Source: DASRLE01 sp963825315 (GTDB lineage: Bacteria > Verrucomicrobiota > Verrucomicrobiia > Limisphaerales > Palsa-1400). From it: a stretch of 64,000 bases of DNA. A model generated the notes under the pieces. That model was given only the letters and a program-made list of their open reading frames with translations. It was not told where the DNA came from and did not search any database. The stretch covers positions 310,001-374,000 of the forward strand of contig CAWGST010000001.1 of the NCBI GenBank assembly GCA_963825315.1. Direction: 5' to 3'. The position numbers and the translations under genes are program-made. Numbering within the stretch: the first letter of the stretch is position 1; each line of letters begins with the position of its first letter. Of the stretch, positions 54,429 to 63,646 are shown one piece after another.

Positions 54429-54731
54429 ATGAAACTGTTTGCCCGGACAACTCAATTAAATGACTGCATTCCGCCGGACGGCGAAATCCGCTGTCGGAAG
54501 CCGTTCACCTGCCCGCTCAGCCGGGTCAAAGCGGGGATGGCGGTGCGCATCAAGCAACTTTCCGCCCCGCCGGACGTGACCCAGCGCCTGCGGGAAATTG
54601 GATTTGGCGAACAGCAAGTGATCCGGCTGCTCGTCCGTCAATCCAACCTGATTTGTCTGGTGTGCAACGCGCGCCTGGCTTTAAGCTCCCAGCTTGCTCA
54701 AATGATTATTGTTGAGCCGCTGGCGGCTTGA
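54429..54731 (+). CDS. FeoA-domain protein
   Basis: From the ATG at 54429, which has GGAAGGA just upstream, the 100-residue product contains a FeoA SH3-like domain at about residues 25-97: CPLSRVKAGMAVRIKQLSAP, RLREIGFGEQQVIRLLVRQS and RLALSSQLAQMIIVEP. FeoA proteins regulate the FeoB ferrous iron transporter, though free-standing FeoA-like proteins also occur. No feoB is seen. It precedes nuoA by 15 bases, so it may be read with the complex I genes. Confidence 0.75.
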   Translation: MKLFARTTQLNDCIPPDGEIRCRKPFTCPLSRVKAGMAVRIKQLSAPPDVTQRLREIGFGEQQVIRLLVRQSNLICLVCNARLALSSQLAQMIIVEPLAA

Positions 54732-54746
54732 ACAAGGGAGAATACA

Positions 54747-55118
54747 ATGAACTTCGGACCTTATTTGTTTCTGGCGGTCTTCAGCATGGCCGCGCTGGTC
54801 TTTGCCCTCGCCCCGCTGGCCCTCGCCTGGCTCTGGGCGCGGGTTTTCTCGCCGCGGAAGCCGGGTGCGGTCAAAAACGCCATTTACGAATGCGGGTTGG
54901 ACGCCCAACCCACGGGATGGGTGCAATTCAAATTCGAATACTATCTCTACGGAATTATTTTCCTGATCTTCGATGTTGAGGCCATTTTTTTGCTGCCGTT
55001 TGCCGTGGCCTTCAAGGGCCTCTCGATGGCAGCGTGTCTGGCGATGTTGATTTTCATCCTGTTGCTGGCGGAGGGGCTGGCCTGGGCCTGGGCCAGGGGG
55101 GTTTTGGCCTGGAAATAA
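54747..55118 (+). CDS. nuoA: NADH-quinone oxidoreductase subunit A
   Basis: This protein of 123 residues has three membrane helices, one of the small membrane subunits of complex I. The loop between helices 1 and 2 carries the conserved YECGLDAQPTGW stretch, followed by FKFEYYLYGIIFLIFDVEAI, diagnostic of NuoA. An AAGGGAG stands six bases before the ATG. It begins the nuo operon, and nuoB starts eight bases after its stop. Confidence 0.94.
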   Translation: MNFGPYLFLAVFSMAALVFALAPLALAWLWARVFSPRKPGAVKNAIYECGLDAQPTGWVQFKFEYYLYGIIFLIFDVEAIFLLPFAVAFKGLSMAACLAMLIFILLLAEGLAWAWARGVLAWK

Positions 55119-55126
55119 ACCCCGGC

Positions 55127-55741
55127 ATGGCTCCCATGAACCAGGAACTTCAAAACGAATTAAGCCGGCAAGGCGTGGTGCTCACCACCATCGAGGACCT
55201 TTACAACTGGGGCCGGAAGAATTCCTTGTGGCCCTTGCAGTTCGGCCTGGCCTGCTGCGCCATTGAGATGATCGCCGCCTCCATGGCCCGCTTCGACATG
55301 GCGCGCTTCGGCGCGGAGGTCTTCCGGCCCTCGCCCCGGCAGGCGGACCTGATGATCGTTTCCGGAACTGTCACCAAGAAAATGGCCCCGCAAGTCGTGC
55401 GCCTTTTCAACCAGATGCCGGAGCCCAAATACGTCATCGCCATGGGCGCCTGCGCCATTTGCGGCGGACCGTTCCGCGACGGCTACAATGTCCTGCAGGG
55501 GATCGACCTCTATCTTCCGGTGGACGTTTATATCCCCGGTTGTCCGCCCCGGCCTGAAGCGCTGCTGGAGGGCCTGATCCATCTGCAACAAAAGATCGCG
55601 CGCCAGCGTCTCACAGGCCCGGAGCGCCCGCGCCACCTGGAAGAAAACACGCCCGGCGAATTTCCCGTCCCGCAATTCGGACCGCATGACCTTGTGGGGC
55701 CGCGCTTGCCCAAAGCCCGGACACCTGATGCAAACTCCTGA
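55127..55741 (+). CDS. nuoB: NADH-quinone oxidoreductase subunit B
   Basis: NuoB holds the last Fe-S cluster (N2) that hands electrons to the quinone. The tandem cysteines are in FGLACCAIEMIAAS, with the other ligands in GACAICGGPF and IPGCPPRPEALLEG, the full set. The product has 204 residues. ATG 55127 is used (MAPMNQELQ); ATG 55136 is also possible. The last codons overlap the nuoC start. Confidence 0.95.
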   Translation: MAPMNQELQNELSRQGVVLTTIEDLYNWGRKNSLWPLQFGLACCAIEMIAASMARFDMARFGAEVFRPSPRQADLMIVSGTVTKKMAPQVVRLFNQMPEPKYVIAMGACAICGGPFRDGYNVLQGIDLYLPVDVYIPGCPPRPEALLEGLIHLQQKIARQRLTGPERPRHLEENTPGEFPVPQFGPHDLVGPRLPKARTPDANS

Positions 55742-56303
55742 ACAAATCAAAGACCGCATCATGGCCGCTCTTCCGGGCGCCCGTCTGGAGGTCATTCCCA
55801 ATGGCAGTCCGGCCAGGCAGCCTTCCCTGCTCCTCGATCACGAGCATGCGCGGGAGATCGCAAAATTCTTGCGCGACGATCCGGAACTGCGCTTCGACTA
55901 CGCCTCCAACGTCACGGGCGTGGACTGGCCGGAAAAAGTCGTCAAAGAGAAAGTCAAAGTCAGGAAGATTATTGAAGGAGTGGAAACGGAAGCCGGGGAA
56001 CTCGTCGAACGGAAGACCCCTGGATTCCTCGAAGCGGTCTATCATCTCTATTCCATGGCGCTCGGTCAGGGACCGCTGATTATCCGGCTGCGCACCGGCA
56101 ATCGAACCGACAGCGTGGGATTGCCTTCGCTGACGCCCATTTGGCGCAGTTGCGAGTTCCAGGAACGGGAAGTATTCGATCTCTTTGGCATCGCATTCAA
56201 AGGACATCCCGATCTGCGCCGCATTTTGATGTGGGACAACTTTGCCGATCATCCCATGCGCAAGGATTATGTGCCGGCCGATGACCCGGAGGCAAAGCCA
56301 TGA
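55728..56303 (+). CDS. nuoC: NADH-quinone oxidoreductase subunit C
   Basis: This 191-residue protein is the 30-kDa subunit of the peripheral arm. The family stretch ends in the conserved SCEFQEREVFDLFGIAFKGH then PDLRRILMWDNF and HPMRKDY. It overlaps nuoB by 14 bases at its start and nuoD by four bases at its end. It is separate from NuoD, unlike the fused NuoCD of enterics. Confidence 0.94.
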   Translation: MQTPEQIKDRIMAALPGARLEVIPNGSPARQPSLLLDHEHAREIAKFLRDDPELRFDYASNVTGVDWPEKVVKEKVKVRKIIEGVETEAGELVERKTPGFLEAVYHLYSMALGQGPLIIRLRTGNRTDSVGLPSLTPIWRSCEFQEREVFDLFGIAFKGHPDLRRILMWDNFADHPMRKDYVPADDPEAKP

Positions 56304-57451
56304 TCGCGCCGCCGCCGCAACTTCAGACCCCCGGCCTCGGCGATTTTGCCGGCCATGACCTCCTCAAGATCTCGATGGGGCCGCATCATCCCTCCACCCA
56401 CGGCGTCTTTCGGATGAATGTCGTTTTGGACGGCGAAACTGTGGTCAAACTGACGCCGGTTTTCGGTTACCTCCATCGCAACCACGAAAAAATCGCGGAG
56501 AAGAACAGCTACCTTGCCTCCATCCCCTATACCGACCGGTTGGATTACATTTGCTCAATGACCAATAACTGGGCCTATGTCCTGAGTGTGGAGAAGCTCG
56601 CCGGATTGGCCGTGCCGGAACGCGCCGAATACATTCGCGTCATTGTCGGCGAATTGACCCGCCTCCAAAACCACGCCTGTCTGGCGGGATTTCTCTTGCA
56701 GGACATGGGCGCGCTGGGCACGCCGCTCATGTACGCCTTTCGCGAACGGGAAAAAATCCTCGACCTCTTCGAGTCTTTGAGCGGCTCGCGCATGATGTGC
56801 AATTACATGCGATTCGGCGGCTGCCGCTGCGACCTTCCGGCCGGCTGGCTGGAACAAGCGGTCAAAGTCACGACCAGTTTCGATTCCTTCCTCGACCACT
56901 TTGAGGCTCTCCTGAGTGAAAACGAAATTCTGCGCGCGCGCAGCGAAGGCGTGGGCGTGCTCCCGCGCGATCTGGCGGTCAATGCCGGGGTGACCGGCCC
57001 GGGGCTGCGCGCCAGCGGAGTCAATTACGACATCCGCAAAGTGGACCAATACGGGATTTATAATCGCTTCAAATTCCGCGTGCCGCTCGGACAACGGGGG
57101 GACGTTTTTGATCGCTATATGGTGCGGATTCTCGAAATGCGGGAATCCCTCAGGATTCTTGATCAGGCCCTGCATGACATTCCCGCGGGACCGATCATGG
57201 ATCCCAAAGTCAGACTTCGCAATCTCCGGCCCAAACCCGGCGAGGCCTACGGCCGGATCGAATCGCCCAAAGGCGAATTGGGCTTTTATCTCATCAGCGA
57301 CGGCGGGCCTGCGCCCTATCGTTATCGCGTCCGCCCTCCAAGTCTTGTCAACCTGACCGTCCTCGAAGACATGTGCCTCGGCCATACCATTGCGGATGTC
57401 GTCATTATCCTGGGCAGCATTGATATTGTGCTCGGGGAGGTGGATCGCTAA
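56300..57451 (+). CDS. nuoD: NADH-quinone oxidoreductase subunit D
   Basis: NuoD forms much of the quinone-binding cavity. The product has 383 residues with the diagnostic MGPHHPSTHGVFRMNVVLDG, the GYLHRNHEKIAE segment with conserved Tyr and His at the quinone site, and the LRPKPGEAYGRIESPKGELG end. The frame is unbroken. Its stop overlaps the nuoI ATG. In most bacteria nuoE, nuoF and nuoG would follow; here nuoI comes next. Confidence 0.95.
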   Translation: MIAPPPQLQTPGLGDFAGHDLLKISMGPHHPSTHGVFRMNVVLDGETVVKLTPVFGYLHRNHEKIAEKNSYLASIPYTDRLDYICSMTNNWAYVLSVEKLAGLAVPERAEYIRVIVGELTRLQNHACLAGFLLQDMGALGTPLMYAFREREKILDLFESLSGSRMMCNYMRFGGCRCDLPAGWLEQAVKVTTSFDSFLDHFEALLSENEILRARSEGVGVLPRDLAVNAGVTGPGLRASGVNYDIRKVDQYGIYNRFKFRVPLGQRGDVFDRYMVRILEMRESLRILDQALHDIPAGPIMDPKVRLRNLRPKPGEAYGRIESPKGELGFYLISDGGPAPYRYRVRPPSLVNLTVLEDMCLGHTIADVVIILGSIDIVLGEVDR

Positions 57452-58011
57452 TGCTGGGCCGCGGCATCCTTCGAGGGTTGATCGAGACCTGGCGGAATTT
57501 CCAGGGCAGCTATTATGATCCCGCCCGCCTGACCACCGTGCAGTACCCGGAGGAAAAACTTCCGCCGCAGGAAAACGCGCGCACGATTCCCTTTTTGGTT
57601 TACGACGGTGAGGATCTTCTGGCCGGGATGCGCTGCACGGCCTGCAGCATCTGCGCGCAGGAATGCCCCGCCCACTGCATCGAGATCGTCAAGGACACCG
57701 TGAAAAAGCCTGATTACCTGGGCAAAATGCAATTCCACCCCAGGGTGTTCGACATTGACATGGCTGTCTGCATGGAGTGCGGCATCTGCGCGGAAGTTTG
57801 CCCGTTCGATTCCATCAAAATGGACCGCGTCTTCGAGTTGTCCAGCAATGATCGCAGGATGGTTTTGCAGAAGTCGGACCTGGCCAAATCCAACGATTAC
57901 TTCCGCGCAATTCATCCGGTCGAGGCCGCCGCGGTGGATGCGGCGCGCGCCGAAGAACAACGCAAGGCGCAGGCCAGAAAAGCCGCCAGCCCTGTTTCAG
58001 TCGCCTCATGA
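57451..58011 (+). CDS. nuoI: NADH-quinone oxidoreductase subunit I
   Basis: NuoI is the TYKY-type subunit carrying two [4Fe-4S] clusters. The two motifs are CTACSICAQECPAHC and CMECGICAEVCPFDS. The product has 186 residues with an Ala/Glu-rich tail. Its position directly after nuoD and before nuoH, with overlaps on both sides, differs from the common A-B-C-D-E-F-G-H-I order. Confidence 0.94.
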   Translation: MLGRGILRGLIETWRNFQGSYYDPARLTTVQYPEEKLPPQENARTIPFLVYDGEDLLAGMRCTACSICAQECPAHCIEIVKDTVKKPDYLGKMQFHPRVFDIDMAVCMECGICAEVCPFDSIKMDRVFELSSNDRRMVLQKSDLAKSNDYFRAIHPVEAAAVDAARAEEQRKAQARKAASPVSVAS

Positions 58012-59187
58012 ACGCCTTGGACCAAATTTTTATTTCGACGCAGCACTGGCTGGCGGGATTGGCTCCGGCGTCCGTCCGGCCCCTGGTTTCGATGTTGCTC
58101 ATCATCGCCGGCCTCATGGCCGTATTCGGAACCTGCTTTGCCCTCACCACGATCCTCGAACGCAAAACGCTGGGCCGGATGCAAAATCGTTTCGGCCCCA
58201 ACCGCGTTGGACCTTTCGGTTTGTTCCAGCCGTTGGCCGACGGGAGTCAAGATGCTGATCAAGGAAGACATTGTCCCTTTTTCCGCCGACCAGACGCTGC
58301 ATTTTCTCGCGCCGCTGGCGCTGACCGTGCCGGTTTGGCTGGCCTTCGCCGTCCTGCCCTTCGGTCGCAACATGAGCGCCATTGAACTGGATGCGGGGAT
58401 TCTCTTCTTTTTTGCCATTGGTTCCGCGTCCGAACTGGCGGTCTTCATGGCGGGATGGTCAAGTCAAAATAAATATTCGCTGGTGGGGGCCATGCGGGCG
58501 ATCGCGCAAATGATCAGCTACGAAGTCCCGCTGGTGCTGGCCAGCGTTCCGGTGTTGATGGCGGCCGGTTCGTTGTCGTTGCCGGACATTGTCCAGGCCC
58601 AATCCGGCTTCGCCCTGGGCTGCGTCCCGCGATGGAACGTCTTCACGCCTTGGGGCCTGGCCGGGTTCGCGCTGTTCCTGATCGCCGCCGCCGCCGAATC
58701 CAACCGTTGCCCGTTTGACCTGCCGGAAGGGGAATCCGAGCTGATCGCCGGCTATTTGACCGAGTATTCCGGGTTCAAATACGCCTTGTTCTTCCTCGGG
58801 GAGTATCTCGGACTCTTCGCGGTGACCGGGCTGGCCGTGACCTTGTTTCTCGGAGGCTGGCAGGCGCCGGCGCAATGGCTGGAATGGCTGCCTTCCTGGG
58901 GCTGGTTTGCGGCAAAATTCAGCGTCGCTGATTTTTCTTTTCATTTGGGCGCGGGCGACCTTGCCGCGATTGCGCCTGGACCAATTGTTGAATTTCGCCT
59001 GGAAATTTCTCGTCCCGCTCGCGCTGATCAATCTGTTCGTCGCTGCCGTCTGGTGGAAAGTTCCCGGCACGCGATGGCAATCCGCTGGCTGCTGTGCGCG
59101 GGCCTCCTGGCCGTTCCGTATGTCTGGCTCGGGCGGAACTGGAACGGCGCGACACCCAAACAACGCCAATATAGTTATGCCGAATGA
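58008..59187 (+). CDS. nuoH: NADH-quinone oxidoreductase subunit H (frameshifted)
   Basis: This is the membrane subunit that completes the quinone tunnel. The first frame gives TTILERKTLGRMQNRFGPNR and GPFGLFQPLADG, then slips at about 58247 to VKMLIKEDIVPF, where one base too many is present. AESNRCPFDLPEGESELIAG, the family signature, follows in the second frame. Near 58910 the frame slips again (LIFLFIWARATLPRLRLDQL in the third), and near 59075 it returns for the last helix (RWLLCAGLLAVPYVWLG). Repaired, it has about 392 residues. The stop overlaps nuoJ. Confidence 0.88.
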
Positions 59188-59750
59188 GATTGCATTTTAT
59201 CTTGATCGCCGCGTTCACCGTGGCTTTCGCAGTCGCCGCGATGACCCTGCGGCGCCTGGTCCATTGCGCTTTGTGCGCCGCCGCCGCTTTTGCCGGTCTG
59301 GCCATGATCTACTTGCAGCTCGACGCGGAATTTGTGGGATTTGCCCAACTGCTGGTTTATGTCGGGAGCGATCGCCATTCTGATTGTCTTTGCCGTCCTG
59401 CTGACGCGCGGCGATGAAGTCCGCCCGGGCCACAGCCAGTCGTCTCCTTCCTGGATGGCGGGTGTCGCGGTCGCCGCGCTTGGTGCTGGCTGGAGTGGCA
59501 ATTGCCATCTTCCTCAGCCCCAGTCTGCAACGCGTCGCCCCGTCCGCGGCGGTTGCGCCGGTGAAAAGAATCGGCGAAGAATTGATGACCCGCTATGTTC
59601 TGCCGCTGGAGATGGTCGGGGTTCTTTTGACGGGTGCGTTGCTGGGGGCGGTGGTCATCGCCATGCGCGAGGAGTCCGAGGTCAAACGGCCAGACCCGCA
59701 GCCAGGCGCCCAAACGCGCCGAACCCGAGGAGGCAATGAGTCTGCGATGA
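59184..59750 (+). CDS. nuoJ: NADH-quinone oxidoreductase subunit J (frameshifted)
   Basis: This membrane subunit is read in three frames. The start gives helices through LDAEFVGFAQLLVYVG; near 59363 the frame slips to AIAILIVFAVLLTRGDEV, near 59480 to LVLAGVAIAIFLSP and VLPLEMVGVLLTGALLGAVV, and finally near 59700 to a tail ending MSLR with a TGA at 59748-59750. Each slip equals one extra base, so the last frame is the first one again. The final stop overlaps the nuoK ATG, which supports this reading of about 187 residues. Confidence 0.82.
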
Positions 59751-60061
59751 ACACGCCCCTCTCCCATTATCTTATTCTCTCCGCGTTGCTCTTCGGCATC
59801 GGTTTCGCGGGCGCGGTGGCCCGGCGCAGCGCCATCCTCGTGCTGATCGGCATCGAATTGATGCTCAATGCGGCGAACTTGAATTTCATCGCCTTCTGGC
59901 GCTACGGCCCTCACACGGAAGCATTGACCGGCGTGATGTTCGTCCTTTTTTCCATCGCCATCGCCGCCGCCGAGGCGGCGGTGGGCCTGGCGTTGGTCAT
60001 CGCCATCTACCGTCAACGTAAAACCGCGCGGGTGGATTGTTTGGATACGCTGAAAGGTTGA
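59747..60061 (+). CDS. nuoK: NADH-quinone oxidoreductase subunit K
   Basis: This small membrane subunit has 104 residues and three helices. The family pattern includes RRSAILVLIGIELMLNAANL (conserved Glu in the membrane) and IAIAAAEAAVGLALVIAIYR (second conserved Glu). As written, the open frame begins well upstream inside nuoJ, but ATG 59747 overlapping the nuoJ stop is the natural start. GAGGAG lies 14 bases upstream. nuoL starts three bases after its stop. Confidence 0.92.
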   Translation: MNTPLSHYLILSALLFGIGFAGAVARRSAILVLIGIELMLNAANLNFIAFWRYGPHTEALTGVMFVLFSIAIAAAEAAVGLALVIAIYRQRKTARVDCLDTLKG

Positions 60062-60064
60062 GAC

Positions 60065-62090
60065 ATGGAACCTGTTGTCCAATATCTATGGTTGATTCCG
60101 GCGCTGCCGCTGGTCATGGCGGGATTGGGCGCATTGCTCAAACGCGACCGGCGGCGGCTCGCCGCTTCGCTGGCCATCGGCGGGGTGGCTGTTTCCTGTT
60201 TGCTCTCGTGCGTCGCATTTTTGACCAGCTTGAGCGCCCATCCCTTCCGCGAGACTTGGAGTTTTCGCTGGTTCGATCTCGCGGATACCTCGGTGCCGCT
60301 GGGCTGGGTGCTGGACCCGTTGGCCGCCATCATGCTGATGATGGTGGCGTTTTTGGCGCTGCTCATTTTCATTTACAGCCTCGGTTACATGGAGCACGAT
60401 GAAAATTTCACGCGTTTCTTCTGTTTCATGTCGCTTTTTGCCGCCGCCATGCTCGGCATTGTCATCGCCAACAGCCTTCTCCTGCTGTTCATCTGCTGGG
60501 AATTGGTGGGGCTGTCGTCCTACCTCCTCATTGGTTTCTGGTATGAAAAACCAGCGGCGGCGGCCGCGGCAAAAAAAGCGTTCATCACCACGCGCATTGG
60601 CGACATCGGACTCCTGCTCGGAATGCTCTGGCTCTATTCCCAGAGCGGCACACTGCTCTTTTATGACCGCGGCCACGGCTGCCTGGAACAATCCTCGCTG
60701 GCGCGGCTGGTGGCCGGCACGACCGTCGGCGGCATGGCTGTCTCCACCGCCATCTCGCTCCTGATTTTCGCCGGCGCCGTTGGGAAGTCCGGCCAGGTGC
60801 CGTTGCACGTCTGGCTCCCGGACGCGATGGAAGGCCCGACGCCGGTCAGCGCGCTGATTCATGCGGCCACCATGGTGGCGGCGGGGGTATTTCTGGTCGC
60901 CCGCATGTATCCGCTCATGAGCGCCGGCTCCCATCCGGCCGCGCTCCAGGTCGTCACCTGGGTCGGGGCCGTCACCGCGGTCTTTGCCGCCGCCATTGCC
61001 GTGGCGCAGAATGACATCAAGCGCATCATTGCTTATTCCACGATTTCGCAATTGGGTTACATGATGATGGGGTTGGGCGTGGGCGGCGTGGCCGTGGGAA
61101 TGTTTCATTTGATCACGCACGCCTTTTTCAAGTCGCTCCTCTTCCTCGGCGCAGGCTCCGTCATTCACGGCTGCCACGGCGAACAGGACATCCGCAAAAT
61201 GGGCGGCCTGAGAAAACTCATGCCTTGGACTTTCGCCACTTACGCCGCCGGCATGATGGCGCTCTGCGGCGTGCCGCTGTTCTTTTCGGGTTTTTGGAGC
61301 AAGGACGAAATCCTGCGCGCGGCCTGGAATTGGCCCGTTTCCCCGGTTCCCTTCTGTCTCGGCGTGGCGGGCGCGTTTCTGACGGCCTTTTACATGACAC
61401 GGCAGGTAAGCTGGGTGTTTTTCGGAAAACCGGCCGATTCAGCAAGTTCCCATGCTCCCGCGCATGAAAGTCCCGCGGTGATGACGATACCTCTCGCCAT
61501 CCTCGCCGTGTTCGCCGTGCTGGCTGGGTTTTTGGGAACGCCGGCCTGGCCTTGGTTCCACTCTTATTTGAATGGAGAAACCACCCCGTTCGCGCCCGCG
61601 GCTCTTGTTGCCGGCCCGCAACTCAATCTGATGTTGCTTTCCACCATGGTCGTTGGCGCGGCTTTCTTCCTGGGCTGGCGAATCTATTCAAAGGCCGCCG
61701 TCCAAAGTTCCCGGGAAATAGACCCGCTGGAAAAATCCCTGCCGGCTCTCTTTCGGCTGCTCCAAAATAAATTTTTCATCGACGAGATTTATGCCGCGAC
61801 GGTGATTCGGCTGAACACGGCGTTTTCGCAGCTGCGCCGACTGGATGGATCGCGTGATCTGGGGGGCGCGGTCAACGCGGTCTCGGCATTGACGGTCGTG
61901 TGCTGCGCAGATCAATCGCGCCTTTGACGACTTTGGGATCAATGCCGGTTTCGATCTCGGCTGCGACGAATTGCGCGGCGCGGGAGGTTTTCTGTCGTGG
62001 ATGCAAAATGGCCGCGTCCAACGCTATTTGCGAATTGCGGGCCTGGCGTTCGGTCTTCTGTTGCTGGCCTTGATCTGGGGGTGCGCATGA
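60065..62090 (+). CDS. nuoL: NADH-quinone oxidoreductase subunit L (frameshift near the 3' end)
   Basis: This large proton-pumping subunit resembles an antiporter. The conserved ICWELVGLSSYLLIGFWY (membrane Glu), the GKSGQVPLHVWLPDAMEGPT with its Lys and Pro, and SALIHAATMVAAGVFLVARM are all present, and the C-terminal NKFFIDEIYAATVIRL marks the lateral helix. The continuous frame stops at 61927; one extra base near 61900 removed gives INRAFDDFGINAGFDLG and a final helix ending GLLLLALIWGCA, with a stop overlapping the nuoM ATG at 62087. Repaired, it has about 674 residues. Confidence 0.9.
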
Positions 62091-63631
62091 AAACGTTTCC
62101 TCTCCTCACCCTTCTGACTTTGATCCCGCTCATCGGCGGCGCGGCGGCGCTTGCTTGCATCCAGTCAAACCAACCTTTCGCGGCGCATCGCCTTCGTCGC
62201 CAGCCTGCTCGCGCTGGCCGGCGCGGCGCTGCTGTGGACGGCGTTTGACACCAGCCGCGGCGGGCTGGCAATTCGTCGAGCGCCTCGCCTGGGTGCCGTC
62301 GCTGGGGATTGATTACCATCTGGGCATCGATGGATTGGGGCTTTTAATGGTGCTCCTGTCGGCGCTGATCGTTCCGTTTGCCATGCTCGCTTCGTGGAAA
62401 ATCGGGCAGAATCCGAAACTTTATTTTGCGCTGATCCTGTTTTTGGAAGCCGGCTTGTTCGGCACGTTTACCGCGCTGAATTTTTTCCATTGGTTCATCT
62501 ATTGGGAACTGGGCCTGATCCCGGCGTTTTTCCTGATCAAAATGTGGGGCGGGCCCGCGCCGCACGCAGCGCCGCCAACCAATTCTTCATCTATACGCTG
62601 GCCGGCAGCGTGGCGATGCTCCTGGCCTTCCTGGCCCTCTACGCCGCGACGGGACTCTTTGACTTCGGCCAACTGGCCGAACTCGCCCGGAAAGACGGCC
62701 TCGAAAACGCGCTGTTTGCCAGGCTGGGCGGCTCGTTTTTCAAGTCCAAGGAAACGCTGGCCGCCGTGATTTTTCTCGGCGTGTTCCTTGGGTTCGCGGT
62801 CAAAGCGCCGCTGATGCCCTTCCATACCTGGCTGCCGTCCGCTTACGCCGAAGCGCCCACCGGCACGTCCATGCTCCTGACCGGCGCGATGTCGAAAATG
62901 GGCGTCTATGGGTTTTTGCGGATTCTGCTGCCGCTGTTTCCGGGGCAAATGCGCGCGATGCAAACGCCTCTCCTCTGTCTGGCGGTGGTCACGATCGTTT
63001 TTTCGGCGGCGGCGGCCCTGGCCCAGCGCGATTTGAAACGGATGGCGGCTTATTCCTCCATCAATCACATCGGTTACTGCCTGCTGGGTATTTTTGCCGC
63101 GGTGCAACTCACCGGCCCCGCCGCTGCCTGGACCACCGAAAAAGCCGCCGCCCTCAACGGCGTCATGCTGCAAATGTTCAATCACGGCTTGACTGCCTCG
63201 GCCCTGTTTTATTTTGTCGGCCTGATCGAGCAGCGCAGCGGCGGCCTGCGCGGTTTGGACGATTTTGGCGGCTTGCGCAAAGCGGCGCCGGTTTTTTGCG
63301 GATTGATGGGCATCACCCTGTTCGCCTCGCTCGGTTTGCCCGGCCTGAATGGATTTGTGAGCGAGTTTCTCATCTTCAAAGGTTCTCTGCCGCTGGTGGG
63401 CTGGGCGGCGGCGGTCTCGACCCTCGGTTTGCTGATCACGGCGATTTTTCTGCTCGCCATTTTGCAGCGGGTGTTCAGCGGGCCTTTGCAGAATCGCTGG
63501 ACTGGCTGGAAGGACCTGACGACCGGCGAACGGCTCACCCTTGCGCCGGTCGTTGCGCTGATGTTGATGCTCGGGATTTATCCGCAAATTCTCATCAGCG
63601 TGTCCAATCCGGCCGCGCTTGGCGATCTTGA
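62087..63631 (+). CDS. nuoM: NADH-quinone oxidoreductase subunit M (several frameshifts)
   Basis: This is a proton-pumping membrane subunit. The start MKTFPLLTLLTLIPLIGGAA is followed by a slip to IAFVASLLALAGAALLW near 62170 and another to WQFVERLAWVPSLGIDYHLG near 62265. IYWELGLIPAFFLIKMWGG is in that frame; near 62570 it slips again to NQFFIYTLAGSVAML and runs to the end, with FHTWLPSAYAEAPTGTSMLL (membrane Lys and Pro) and YSSINHIGYCLLGIF. The 3' end is uncertain: a further slip is needed to reach the TGA at 63629, otherwise the frame runs through the next gene to 63833. Confidence 0.85.
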
Positions 63632-63646
63632 AATTATTTTTGAACC

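Noticed and set aside
59414..60061. A natural nuoJ-nuoK fusion
   Set aside because: The frames join only because of a shift; a TGA overlapping the nuoK ATG in the original nuoJ frame shows two coupled genes.
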